From an uncultured Muribaculaceae bacterium (GTDB lineage: Bacteria > Bacteroidota > Bacteroidia > Bacteroidales > Muribaculaceae), in contig CAJTME010000014.1 in NCBI GenBank assembly GCA_910577315.1, forward strand, positions 1-50,199: 50,199 nt of DNA, given 5' to 3'. A model generated the notes under the pieces. That model saw nothing but the letters and a program-made list of their open reading frames with translations. It was not told the DNA's origin and made no database searches. Of this stretch, positions 24,665-33,074 are shown piece by piece (within the stretch, counting starts at the first letter, position 1; the number at the start of each line of letters is the position of its first letter). Position numbers and translations under genes: made by a program.

Positions 24665-25180
24665 AGGCGCTAAAATGCAGTCGTCTGCAGACGACAAGTC
24701 GGGGCATATTCGCCTCCTGCATAGATGCAGTCGTCGGAGACACCCCACCAAGAGCCCTAAGGCGATTGGTGGGGTAAGCAATGTCGTGGTAATGGTGAGT
24801 CCTCGGAGAGGACGATGTCGTGATTGGCCACGATAACGTCCTCTCCGAGGACTTTTATGAGGATGATGCTCCCGGGTCCCCCACCAATCGCCCTTTTGGG
24901 GCTCTTGGTGGGGTTAACGACAACATCGTCGTCTGCGACGACTGCATCTGAGATTGAGGCGGCAAGGCATTACATCGTCCTCTCCGAGGACTCCCCCCGA
25001 AGACTAATCGCCCATCACCCCACCAATCGCCCTTTTGGGACTCTTGGTGGGGTTAACGACAATATCGTCGTCTTCGACGACTGCATTTGGGATTGAGGCG
25101 GCAGGACATCACATCGTAGTCTCCGACGACTTTTGGGGTGCCGTTTTGTTGGCGCGGGGCGTCATGTTTGCGGGGCTGGC
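24665..25180. repeat. Dispersed hairpin repeat cluster B
   Basis: About eight copies of the same hairpin family, in the same orientation as cluster A. Segment 24724-24948 is a composite inverted repeat matching 22762-23001. A second partial unit follows at 24960-25100 with a longer H2 loop (TCGCCCTTTTGGGACTC). Near the right end, the motif TTGGCGCGGGGCGTCATGTT (25148-25168) is also found near the right end of cluster A (about 23184-23205), so A and B are direct repeats that flank the lipoprotein gene. No gene is supported between 24662 and 25259. Confidence 0.85.
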
Positions 25181-25259
25181 GGTGATTAATTCGCGGGTTA
25201 TACAATATTTTGGCGTTTTATGAGTTATATAGTTGTCTTATCAGCCAATTCACACACGC

Positions 25260-26465
25260 ATGAAAGCAATCCGCAATATATCTCTCCTCATCTTGCTCGC
25301 CCTCGGCGTGGCCCAGACGGCCTTTGCCCAGGACAAAAACGAGTTCAACCCCATCCAGACCGGCGTGACCTCGCTCGGCATCGCGCCCGACGCCCGCGGC
25401 GCCTCGATGGGCGACCTCGGCGCCGCCACCGATCCCGACGCCAACTCCCAGTTCTGGAACCCGTCGAAATATGCCTTCGCATATTCCAACGCGTCGGTGG
25501 CCCTGAGCTACACCCCGTGGCTGCGCAAACTCGTCAACGACATCTTCCTGGCCAATCTTGCCGGTTACTGGAAAATCGGTTCGGGCGACAACCAGGCCCT
25601 CAGTGCCTCGCTGCGCTACTTCTCCCTGGGCGAGGTGACCAGCGACAACGGCATCGACGGCGTGGCGCAGAGCCTCAACCCCTACGAAATGGCCTTTGAC
25701 TTGGGCTACTCGCGCAAGCTGTCCGAGAAGTTCTCGATGGGCGTCGTGTTCCGCTACATCTACTCGGACCTCGGCTTCTCCGACTCATACGCCGGCGACC
25801 AGTCGACCGGTGCCTCGGCTTTCTCGGCCGACATTGCCGGTTACTTCACGACCTATCCCATCATCGGCCGCAACGAATGTCAGTGGTCGTGGGGCTGGAA
25901 CATCTCCAACATCGGTACGAAGGTGGCCTACAACAACGGCGAGAACCCCGCGTTCCTCCCCACCAACCTGCGCCTCGGCACATCGTTCACCTTCCCCCTG
26001 GCCGACTATCACAACCTGTCGCTCAACCTCGACTTCAACAAGCTGCTGGTTCCCGCCCGTCCGCGTCAGGCCGACTATGACATGCAGACCCCCGAGGGGC
26101 AGGCCGAATATGCCGACGCCCTTGCCAGCTGGGAGGACATGTCGCCGTTCACCGGCATCTTCAAGTCGTTCAGCGACGCGCCCGGCGGATTCAAGGAGGA
26201 GCTGCGCGAAATCACCATCAGCTTCGGTGCCGAATACAGCTACAACAACCAGTTCTTCCTCCGCGCCGGCTATTTCTACGAGAACGAATACAAGGGCAAC
26301 CGCCAGTACTTTGCCGCGGGCGCCGGCTTCTCGCTCAACGTGGTGCGCCTCGACGCCTCCTACATGCTGGCCACCGCCCAGTCGTCGCCCCTCGACCAGA
26401 CGCTGCGCTTCACCCTCACCTTCGACATGGACGGCCTCAAGGACCTCTTTGGCCGCCGCCGCTGA
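25260..26465 (+). CDS. porV: Type IX secretion outer-membrane protein PorV
   Basis: A 401-residue outer-membrane beta-barrel of the FadL-like PorV/LptO family, which shuttles type IX secretion cargo from the translocon to the attachment complex. The start used is ATG 25260 (signal peptide MKAIRNISLLILLALGV, cleavage at AFAQ); an in-frame ATG at 25233 would add nine residues ahead of the signal. Family features are SLGIAPDARGASMGDLGAAT, the NPSKYAF segment, alternating strands and a C-terminal FTLTFDM strand. The sequence is uniformly GC-rich, unlike the gene just upstream. The presence of porV means the cell can secrete CTD-tagged proteins. Confidence 0.93.
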   Translation: MKAIRNISLLILLALGVAQTAFAQDKNEFNPIQTGVTSLGIAPDARGASMGDLGAATDPDANSQFWNPSKYAFAYSNASVALSYTPWLRKLVNDIFLANLAGYWKIGSGDNQALSASLRYFSLGEVTSDNGIDGVAQSLNPYEMAFDLGYSRKLSEKFSMGVVFRYIYSDLGFSDSYAGDQSTGASAFSADIAGYFTTYPIIGRNECQWSWGWNISNIGTKVAYNNGENPAFLPTNLRLGTSFTFPLADYHNLSLNLDFNKLLVPARPRQADYDMQTPEGQAEYADALASWEDMSPFTGIFKSFSDAPGGFKEELREITISFGAEYSYNNQFFLRAGYFYENEYKGNRQYFAAGAGFSLNVVRLDASYMLATAQSSPLDQTLRFTLTFDMDGLKDLFGRRR

Positions 26466-26484
26466 CATGCGGATGAAAAGAATC

Positions 26485-26522
26485 AATGCGTCCCGGCTGC
26501 CGCGAGCATGCCGGGACGCATT
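26485..26522 (+). terminator. Hairpin after porV
   Basis: A 13-bp perfect inverted repeat (26485-26497 with 26510-26522; arm AATGCGTCCCGGC) sits 20 bases after the porV stop. Only a weak T-rich tail follows, so termination is likely but less certain than for the tRNA hairpins. Confidence 0.65.
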
Positions 26523-26547
26523 ATGTTGTATAACATAGCCCGTCGGG

Positions 26548-26578
26548 TTGGGTTTAACGCGGAATTTTGCTAAATTTG
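26548..26578 (+). promoter_or_regulatory. Promoter of the ior operon
   Basis: TTG at 26548-26550 and TAAATTTG at 26571-26578 with a 20-base spacer. The iorA ATG is 45 bases downstream. Confidence 0.75.
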
Positions 26579-26622
26579 CCGCTAAGTACATAAAGACGCG
26601 AACGCGAAACTAACCTAACCCA

Positions 26623-28242
26623 ATGAAAACCAGAAAACTACTGCTCGGCGACGAGGCTTTGGCCCTCGGTGCCATCAATGGCGGCCTTTCCGGTGCCTAC
26701 GCCTACCCCGGTACGCCGTCAACTGAAATCCTTGAATACGTACAGGCCAATCCCGTGGCCCGTGAGCGCGGCCTCCACTCCCACTGGTCGTCAAACGAAA
26801 AGACCGCCGTCGAGGAAGCCCTCGGCATGTCGTTCTGCGGCAAGCGTGCCATCGTGTCGATGAAACACGTGGGCCTCAACGTGGCCGCCGACCCCTTCGT
26901 CAACTCGGCCATGACGGGCGCCAACGGCGGCCTGCTGGTGATTTCGGCCGACGACCCCTCGATGCATTCGTCGCAGAACGAGCAGGATTCGCGTTTCTAC
27001 GCCCGCTTCGCCATCATGCCCGTGCTCGAGCCCTCCGACCAACAGGAGGCCTACGACATGGCCCGCTATGGCTTCGAGCTCTCCGAACGCCTCCACATCC
27101 CCGTGATGGTGCGCCTGGTGACCCGCCTGTCCCACTCGCGCGCCGTGGTCGAGGTTGACGACGAGCCCCTCGCCGAGAACGTCCTCTCATATCCCGACAA
27201 CGCCCGCCAGTGGGTGCTCATGCCCGGCAACTCGCGTGTGCGCTACCGCCAGCTGCTCGCCGACCGCGACGCCATGCGCGACGAGGCCGAGCGCTCGCCC
27301 TTCAACGTGCTGACCCCCGGCACCGACCGCCGCATCGGCATCATCGCTTCGGGTATCGCCGCAAACTATGTCAACGAATGTTTCCCCGGCGGCTGCCCCT
27401 TCCCGATGCTGAAGGTGTCGCAGTATCCCCTGCCCAAAAAGAAAATCGCCGAGCTCGCCGAAATGTGCGACGCCATCCTCGTCGTCGAGGAAGGCCAGCC
27501 CATGATCGAGGACATGATGCGCGGCCTCCTTGACCGCGGCCTCACCATCTACGGCAAGCTCGACGGCTACCTGCCCGCCACCGGCGAGCTATCGCCCGAC
27601 AGCGTCGCCGCCGGCATCGCCGCCCTCGCTCCCGAGATGAAGGAAAGCCTCGTCGCTCCCGAGAACGCACCGGCCAAAAACGTTGTGGCACGTCCGCCCG
27701 CCCTGTGCCAGGGCTGCGGCCACCGCGACGTCTACGCCGCCCTCAACGCCGCCCTCGGCCAGTTCGAGTCGCCCAAAGTGTTCGGCGACATCGGCTGCTA
27801 CACCCTCGGCTGGCTCGCCCCGTTCAACGCCATCGACACCTGTGTCGACATGGGCGCCTCGATCACCATGGCCAAAGGCGCCGCCGACGCCGGCCAGCGT
27901 CCCGCCGTGTCAATCATCGGCGACTCGACCTTCACCCACTCGGGCATGACCGGCCTGCTCGACGCCGTCAACGAGAATACCCCCATGACAGTCATTATTT
28001 CCGACAACCTCACCACCGGCATGACCGGCGGCCAGGACTCGCAGGGCACCGGCAAGCTCGAGGAAATCTGCCTGGGCCTCGGTGTCGACCCCGAGCACAT
28101 GCACACCATCGACTCGCTCCCGCGCAAGGTCGAGGAGATGCAGGCCATGTTCGCCGCCGAGTTCGCCTACGAAGGCCTTTCGGTAATCGTGGCACGGCGC
28201 GAGTGCATCCAGACCGCCCGCCGTCACGCCAAAAAGAAATAA
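26623..28242 (+). CDS. iorA: Indolepyruvate:ferredoxin oxidoreductase, alpha subunit
   Basis: A 539-residue TPP-dependent 2-oxoacid oxidoreductase subunit that oxidatively decarboxylates aryl pyruvates to aryl-acetyl-CoA, reducing ferredoxin. The N-terminal pyrimidine domain is GDEALALGAINGG...YPGTPSTEI. The C-terminal TPP domain has CQGCGHRDVY, GDIGCYTLG and the Mg/TPP motif GDSTFTHSG. The protein stops after IVARRECIQTARRHAKKK, where longer IorA proteins continue into a two-cluster ferredoxin domain, so it carries no [4Fe-4S] motif of its own. It is the first gene of a four-gene catabolic operon. Confidence 0.93.
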   Translation: MKTRKLLLGDEALALGAINGGLSGAYAYPGTPSTEILEYVQANPVARERGLHSHWSSNEKTAVEEALGMSFCGKRAIVSMKHVGLNVAADPFVNSAMTGANGGLLVISADDPSMHSSQNEQDSRFYARFAIMPVLEPSDQQEAYDMARYGFELSERLHIPVMVRLVTRLSHSRAVVEVDDEPLAENVLSYPDNARQWVLMPGNSRVRYRQLLADRDAMRDEAERSPFNVLTPGTDRRIGIIASGIAANYVNECFPGGCPFPMLKVSQYPLPKKKIAELAEMCDAILVVEEGQPMIEDMMRGLLDRGLTIYGKLDGYLPATGELSPDSVAAGIAALAPEMKESLVAPENAPAKNVVARPPALCQGCGHRDVYAALNAALGQFESPKVFGDIGCYTLGWLAPFNAIDTCVDMGASITMAKGAADAGQRPAVSIIGDSTFTHSGMTGLLDAVNENTPMTVIISDNLTTGMTGGQDSQGTGKLEEICLGLGVDPEHMHTIDSLPRKVEEMQAMFAAEFAYEGLSVIVARRECIQTARRHAKKK

Positions 28243-28272
28243 GCAGTCATTGAAAAAACACCATCCGAAACT

Positions 28273-28845
28273 ATGAAAACCGATATAATCCTTGCGGGCG
28301 TAGGCGGCCAGGGCATACTCTCGATAGCAACCATCCTGGGCCACGCCGCCCTGCGCGACAACCTCTATCTCAAACAGGCCGAAGTCCACGGCATGAGCCA
28401 GCGCGGCGGCGACGTGATGTCGTGCCTGCGCATCAGCTCCGACCCCATCGCCTCCGACCTCATTCCGCGCGGCAAGGCCGACATGGTCATCTCGCTCGAA
28501 CCCATGGAAGCCCTGCGCTATGTCGAACAGCTCGCCCCCACGGGCCGCATCATCACCAGCTCGGAGCCCTTCGTCAACATCCCCAACTATCCCGAACACG
28601 CCGAGGTGATGGCCGAGCTCAACGCCCTGCCCAACGTCACCGTCATCGCCGCCGAGGAAATCGCCAAGAGCGTGGCCACGCCCCGCTCGTCCAACATGGC
28701 CCTGCTGGGCGCCGCAGCTCCCTATCTGGGGCTCCCCGCCGAGATGCTCGAGGACAGCATCCGCGCCGTCTTCGGCGCAAAGGGCGAGAAGATTGTCAAC
28801 GACAACCTTGCCGCTTTCCGCGCCGGCCTTGCCGCCGCCCGCTGA
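28273..28845 (+). CDS. iorB: Indolepyruvate:ferredoxin oxidoreductase, beta subunit
   Basis: A 190-residue gamma/beta-type subunit. It has the glycine-rich start ILAGVGGQGILSIATIL, the EVHGMSQRGGDVMSCLR motif that contacts TPP and CoA, and the ISLEPMEALRY and SNMALLGAAA segments of the family. It pairs with IorA, 30 bases upstream, to complete the enzyme. Confidence 0.94.
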   Translation: MKTDIILAGVGGQGILSIATILGHAALRDNLYLKQAEVHGMSQRGGDVMSCLRISSDPIASDLIPRGKADMVISLEPMEALRYVEQLAPTGRIITSSEPFVNIPNYPEHAEVMAELNALPNVTVIAAEEIAKSVATPRSSNMALLGAAAPYLGLPAEMLEDSIRAVFGAKGEKIVNDNLAAFRAGLAAAR

Positions 28846-28902
28846 ATCCATCCCCGGTCATCATTGCAAAACTACCCAGACACACCCCTAACCACCATTA
28901 TC

Positions 28903-30216
28903 ATGACCCCAGTAAGTCAAGAGCAACTCAACCGGGAGATGGACGGGATGAACATTCCCGACATCACCTCGGCCACCATACGCCAGATTCTCGCCCTGGC
29001 AAACCGGCTCGAGAACCATCTCGGGCAGCCTTTCGTTCACCTGGAGATGGGCAATCCCGGGCTGCCGGCATCCGACATAGGCATCGAGGCCGAGCGCGAG
29101 GCCCTGCTGCGCGGCATCGCCAACCAGTATCCCAACATCGCCGGCATCAAACCCCTCAAGGAAAACGGCTCGAAATTCCTCAAGGCCTTCCTCGACATCG
29201 ACATTCCCGACCGCTGCATCGTGCCCACCGTGGGCTCGATGCAGGGCACCTTCACCCTGTTCATCCTCCTGAGCCAGCGCATCCCGGGCAAGGACACCGT
29301 GCTGTTCCTCGACCCCGGTTTTCCCGCCCAGCACCACCAGGCCAAGCTGCTGGGTCTCAAACAGGAATCGCTCGACGTCTACGACTGCCGCGGCGAGGCT
29401 CTTGAAGCCCGCCTCGAACAGGCACTGTCGAAAGGCAACATCACCGCCATACTCTACTCCAACCCCAACAATCCCGCCTGGTTCAACTTCACCTCGGTCG
29501 AGCACGAAATCATCGGTCGCATGGCCGACAAATACGACGCCATCGTGCTCGAGGACCACGCCTATCTGGGCATGGACTTCCGCCAGCGCTACGGAGTGCC
29601 CTATACCGCGCCCTTTGTCCCCACCGTGGCCAAGTACACCAAAAACTGCATCCTGCTGGTGTCGGCATCCAAAATTTTCAGCTATGCCGGCCAGCGCATC
29701 GCAATGGTGTGCATGACCCCCGAGGTCTACGACCGCAAGTATGAGGCCCTCAGCTCGTTCTACGACATGCCCGCCTTCGGCGACGCATACATATTCGGCG
29801 TGCTCTACTGCGCCTCGTCGGGCGTGGCCCATTCGGCCCAGTATGGCTTCGCCGAGATGCTGAAGGCCTCGGTCGAGGGGCGCCTCGACTTCGTGGAGGT
29901 GTCGAAAGACTACGGACGCCGCGCCGCCATCGCCAAGAAACTGTTCACCGACAACGGTTTCTACATCGTCTATGACCGCGACGGCGACCAGCCCATATCC
30001 GACGGCTTCTTCTTCACCGTGGGCTACCCCGGCTTCACCGGCGCCGAATTGCAGAAAACCCTGCTGCGCTACGGCGTATCGACAATCTCGCTCCCGTCCA
30101 CCGGCTCGAAACAGGAGGGCCTGCGCGTGTGCGTGTCGATGCTGACCACCCCCGAAACCGTAAACGCCCTCGAGGAACGTCTCGCCGCCTTCCACCGCGA
30201 CTTCCCCATCAAATAA
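28903..30216 (+). CDS. Class I/II PLP-dependent aminotransferase
   Basis: A 437-residue fold-type I aminotransferase; ATG 28903 is chosen over an upstream non-ATG start at 28864. The PLP lysine is K257 in SASKIFSYAGQR. The SNPNNPAW motif and the phosphate-binding GSMQGTF segment are also visible. Its position between iorB and a CoA-transferase suggests that it deaminates aromatic or other bulky amino acids to the 2-oxoacids that IorAB uses (inference). Confidence 0.9.
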   Translation: MTPVSQEQLNREMDGMNIPDITSATIRQILALANRLENHLGQPFVHLEMGNPGLPASDIGIEAEREALLRGIANQYPNIAGIKPLKENGSKFLKAFLDIDIPDRCIVPTVGSMQGTFTLFILLSQRIPGKDTVLFLDPGFPAQHHQAKLLGLKQESLDVYDCRGEALEARLEQALSKGNITAILYSNPNNPAWFNFTSVEHEIIGRMADKYDAIVLEDHAYLGMDFRQRYGVPYTAPFVPTVAKYTKNCILLVSASKIFSYAGQRIAMVCMTPEVYDRKYEALSSFYDMPAFGDAYIFGVLYCASSGVAHSAQYGFAEMLKASVEGRLDFVEVSKDYGRRAAIAKKLFTDNGFYIVYDRDGDQPISDGFFFTVGYPGFTGAELQKTLLRYGVSTISLPSTGSKQEGLRVCVSMLTTPETVNALEERLAAFHRDFPIK

Positions 30217-30229
30217 CTCCCTGACTGCC

Positions 30230-31531
30230 ATGAAAATTCCCAACCTCATGACGGCCGATGAGGCCGTGCGCCTCATCAAGAGCGGCGACCATGTCTACAT
30301 CCAGGGCAGCACATCGGTGCCCGAAACCCTCGTGGCGGCCATGACCCGCCGCGGCCACGAACTGCGCGACGTGGTGCTCTACTCGGGCTTCTCGGTGGCC
30401 TCGGGCGAGGCTCCCTACTGCAAGCCCGAGTACAAGGACTCGTTCATCGTCGACACCTGCTTTGTGTCGAACAACGTGCGCCGGTGGATCGCCGAAGGCT
30501 ACGGCGCCACCACTCCCCGCTTCCTGGGCGAGGTTCCCGCGCTGTTCCGCGACGGCACGTGGCCCGTCGAGGTGTGCCTGCTCAACTGTTCGATGCCCGA
30601 CAAGGACGGCTATGTCAGCTTCGGCGTGTCGGCCGACCTTGCCTTCTCGGCCTCGCAGTGCGCCCGCACGGTCATCGCCCAGCTCAATCCCCACATGCCT
30701 TTCAGCTACGGTGACCCGGTCATTCACGTGTCGCGCCTGGCTGCCGCCGTGCTTGTCGATGACCCCCTGGTTGAGGTTCCCACCCCCGAGCCCGGTCCCG
30801 CCGAGACGGCCATCGGCAACGCCATCGCCGAACTCATCCCCGACGGCGCCACCCTTCAGATCGGCGTGGGCGGTATTCCCAACGCCGTAATCCGCGCCCT
30901 CAGCGGGCACAAGCACCTCGGCCTCCACACCGAGGCCATGACCGACGGCGTGCTGCCCCTAATCGAGAAAGGCGTCATCGACAACTCTCTAAAGAAGGTC
31001 ATGCCCGGCAAGTCGGTAGCATGCCTCGCCCTGGGCTCGCGCCGCCTTTACGACCTGATGGACTACAACAAGGAGATGGTGTTCAAGGATGTGGCGTGGA
31101 CCAACGATCCCTTCATCATCGGCCAGAACCCCAAGGTGATGGCCATCAACTCGTGTCTCGAAATCGACCTCACCGGCCAGATTTGCGCCGACTCAATCGG
31201 CACCCGAATCTTCTCGGGTATCGGCGGCCAGCATGACTTTGTCTACGGCGCCTCACGCAGCGAGGGTGGCCGCTCGTTCATCGCCATGACCTCGACCACC
31301 ACCAAGGGCATGGGCAAAATCAAGCCCGTCCTAACCCCCGGCGCCGGCGTGGTCACCACACGCTTCCAGTCGAACTATGTCGTTACGGAGCACGGTGCCG
31401 TCGACCTGCGCGGCAAGAGCCTGCCCGAACGCGCCAAGCTGATGATTTCAATCGCCAATCCCGCCGACCGCGAATCGCTTGACCGCGCCGCCGCCGAGCG
31501 GTTCGGCTACTCCTACCTGCGCCTGAAATAA
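30230..31531 (+). CDS. Acetyl-CoA hydrolase/CoA-transferase family protein
   Basis: A 433-residue family I CoA-transferase of the acetyl-CoA hydrolase/4-hydroxybutyrate CoA-transferase type. The catalytic glutamate is E235 in GLHTEAMTDG, and the oxyanion and CoA loops GVGGIPNAV and GIGGQHDF are present. It starts 13 bases after the aminotransferase. In this operon it could swap CoA from the aryl-acetyl-CoA made by IorAB onto acetate, releasing the aryl acid and keeping the thioester energy (inference). Confidence 0.9.
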   Translation: MKIPNLMTADEAVRLIKSGDHVYIQGSTSVPETLVAAMTRRGHELRDVVLYSGFSVASGEAPYCKPEYKDSFIVDTCFVSNNVRRWIAEGYGATTPRFLGEVPALFRDGTWPVEVCLLNCSMPDKDGYVSFGVSADLAFSASQCARTVIAQLNPHMPFSYGDPVIHVSRLAAAVLVDDPLVEVPTPEPGPAETAIGNAIAELIPDGATLQIGVGGIPNAVIRALSGHKHLGLHTEAMTDGVLPLIEKGVIDNSLKKVMPGKSVACLALGSRRLYDLMDYNKEMVFKDVAWTNDPFIIGQNPKVMAINSCLEIDLTGQICADSIGTRIFSGIGGQHDFVYGASRSEGGRSFIAMTSTTTKGMGKIKPVLTPGAGVVTTRFQSNYVVTEHGAVDLRGKSLPERAKLMISIANPADRESLDRAAAERFGYSYLRLK

Positions 31532-31559
31532 GACGTCTTAATTTCCACTAACTACGATA

Positions 31560-31612
31560 GGGCGGGGCTGCCCGGCGTTCCATAAAAGGTTGCCGGCAGC
31601 CTCGCCTGCTTT
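31560..31612 (+). terminator. Hairpin after the ior operon
   Basis: A GC-rich imperfect hairpin (GGCGGGGCTGCCCGGC at 31561-31576 with GCCGGCAGCCTCGCC at 31592-31606, one bulge) follows the CoA-transferase stop by about 30 bases. The T-run after it is short. Confidence 0.55.
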
Positions 31613-31653
31613 AAAAAAATCGGATTTTACTGCTTACTGACGGGTTTCTTTCG

Positions 31654-31661
31654 TATATTTG
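31654..31661 (+). promoter_or_regulatory. -7 box almost touching the start codon at 31666
   Basis: TATATTTG matches TAnnTTTG and ends only 4 bases before the ATG at 31666. A transcript starting at the usual distance would have essentially no leader. A clear -33 TTTG is not present at the right spacing. Confidence 0.5.
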
Positions 31662-31665
31662 CAGA

Positions 31666-33072
31666 ATGTTGGATAAAAGACCTACGAAAAATCCCTGGCG
31701 GTGGGCCCGCCGGGCGCGGATTGCGGTCAGCGTGGCCATCATGGTGGCGGTTGCCGTCGCGGTCGGCGCCGGCTATTCATGCTGGCTGTCGGGCTGGCAG
31801 ATTGTGCCGGCCATCCTCGCCGGCGCGAGCGGCTGGCTGCTGATGTGGGCCGCAGCCACGGCCGTTTTCGGACGCATATATTGCTCGACGGCATGTCCGC
31901 TGGGCACGCTGCAGGACATTTTCAGCCGCCTTGGCCACCTCAGGCGCGGATTCTTCCACTCAAGGGCGCGGAATACGCTGAGGTGGACCCTCGTGGGGGT
32001 GTCGGTGGTGGCCGCCGCTCTCGGCATCACCCTGATTGTGGGCCTGCTCGACCCGGCGGCGGCGTTCAGCCGCATGGTCGTGTGGCTCGGGCGCCCGGCC
32101 ATCGGTGCCGGCGCGTTCAGTCTCGGCGCGGGGGCGGTGGCATTCGTCACCCTGGCCGTTGTCGCCGCGTTTTCCTACCGCCGCGGGCGACTGCTGTGCA
32201 ACACCGTCTGCCCGGTGGGAACGCTGCTGGGCGGCTTGTCGCGCACCTCGCTCTACCATGTCGACATCAACACCGACAAATGCGTCGGCTGCGGGCTGTG
32301 TACCGCCCGCTGCAAGGCCGAGTGCATCGACCCGGGCGCGCACACCGTCGACCTGTCGCGCTGTGTGGTGTGCTTTGACTGCGTGGCCGCCTGTCCCAAC
32401 TCGGCCATCACCTTCCGCCGCGGGCGCCATCAATTGCAAATTCCCATGCTCGAGGCCGTCAGCCCGGAAGCGTCGGCGTTCAACACGCCTGAAACCGGGG
32501 GCTGCGACCGCCGCAAGTTCCTCGCCGCCCTGCTGGCCGTACCCGCCACCATGCTCGCCGGCGACACCTCCCGCCAGCCTCTGCAGCCCCTCAATGCCGT
32601 CTACCCGCCCGGAGCCCGGTCGAACGACTTTTTCATGAACCGCTGCACCGGCTGCGGGGCATGCACGGCGGCCTGTCCCACGGGCATAATAAAGCCTTCG
32701 GCAGGTCAGTTCGGCATCCGCAACGCCCTCCATCCCGTGCTTGATTTCGAGGTCGGGGCGTGCAGCTATGACTGCACGGCCTGCACTGCCGTGTGTCCAA
32801 CCGGGGCGCTGCTGCCGCTGAACGTGGGCGAGAAGCACCGCTTCGTCATCGGCAAGGCACGCGTCGAGCCGTCGTATTGCCTCGAATATGAGGATGGAAC
32901 CAACTGCGGCGAATGTGCCCGCCGTTGCCCCCGCCGGGCCATAGCGATTGAACCCACCGGCGATGGCCGGCGTTTACCAAGAGTGGACTTCGATCTCTGC
33001 ATCGGTTGCGGCGCGTGCAGCTATGTCTGCCCCGCCCGCCCCCGTGCAATCGTCATCGAAGGCGAACTTTGA
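31666..33072 (+). CDS. NapH/NapG-like polyferredoxin membrane fusion protein
   Basis: A 468-residue protein. The first ~200 residues are membrane-embedded with about four helices and two CxxxCP motifs (CSTACPLGT, CNTVCPVGT), as in NapH/MauN/CcoG-type proteins. Two ferredoxin clusters follow (CVGCGLCTARCKAEC, CVVCFDCVAACP). At about residue 281 there is a twin-arginine-like segment CDRRKFLAALLAVPATML, then a NapG-like part with further clusters (CTGCGACTAACP, CTACTAVCP, CGECARRCP, CIGCGACSYVCP). It thus looks like NapH and NapG in one chain. A role in passing electrons from quinol or ferredoxin to a periplasmic reductase is inferred; no reductase gene is nearby. Confidence 0.82.
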   Translation: MLDKRPTKNPWRWARRARIAVSVAIMVAVAVAVGAGYSCWLSGWQIVPAILAGASGWLLMWAAATAVFGRIYCSTACPLGTLQDIFSRLGHLRRGFFHSRARNTLRWTLVGVSVVAAALGITLIVGLLDPAAAFSRMVVWLGRPAIGAGAFSLGAGAVAFVTLAVVAAFSYRRGRLLCNTVCPVGTLLGGLSRTSLYHVDINTDKCVGCGLCTARCKAECIDPGAHTVDLSRCVVCFDCVAACPNSAITFRRGRHQLQIPMLEAVSPEASAFNTPETGGCDRRKFLAALLAVPATMLAGDTSRQPLQPLNAVYPPGARSNDFFMNRCTGCGACTAACPTGIIKPSAGQFGIRNALHPVLDFEVGACSYDCTACTAVCPTGALLPLNVGEKHRFVIGKARVEPSYCLEYEDGTNCGECARRCPRRAIAIEPTGDGRRLPRVDFDLCIGCGACSYVCPARPRAIVIEGEL

Positions 33073-33074
33073 TT

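Noticed and set aside
22600..25180. Possible CRISPR array in the repeat-rich stretch
   Set aside because: Repeat units are of different length, nested and inverted, spacers are not uniform, and no cas gene is nearby.
22850..25223. Small frames in the hairpin clusters encoding IVVCDDCI / HIVLSEDF-type peptides
   Set aside because: The same peptides recur only because the DNA repeat recurs; frames break between copies, no promoter or start context is consistent, and the base changes follow hairpin pairing rather than codon position.
26623..28242. iorA as a truncated pseudogene
   Set aside because: The frame ends cleanly 30 bases before iorB with all TPP-domain motifs intact; only the optional ferredoxin domain is missing.
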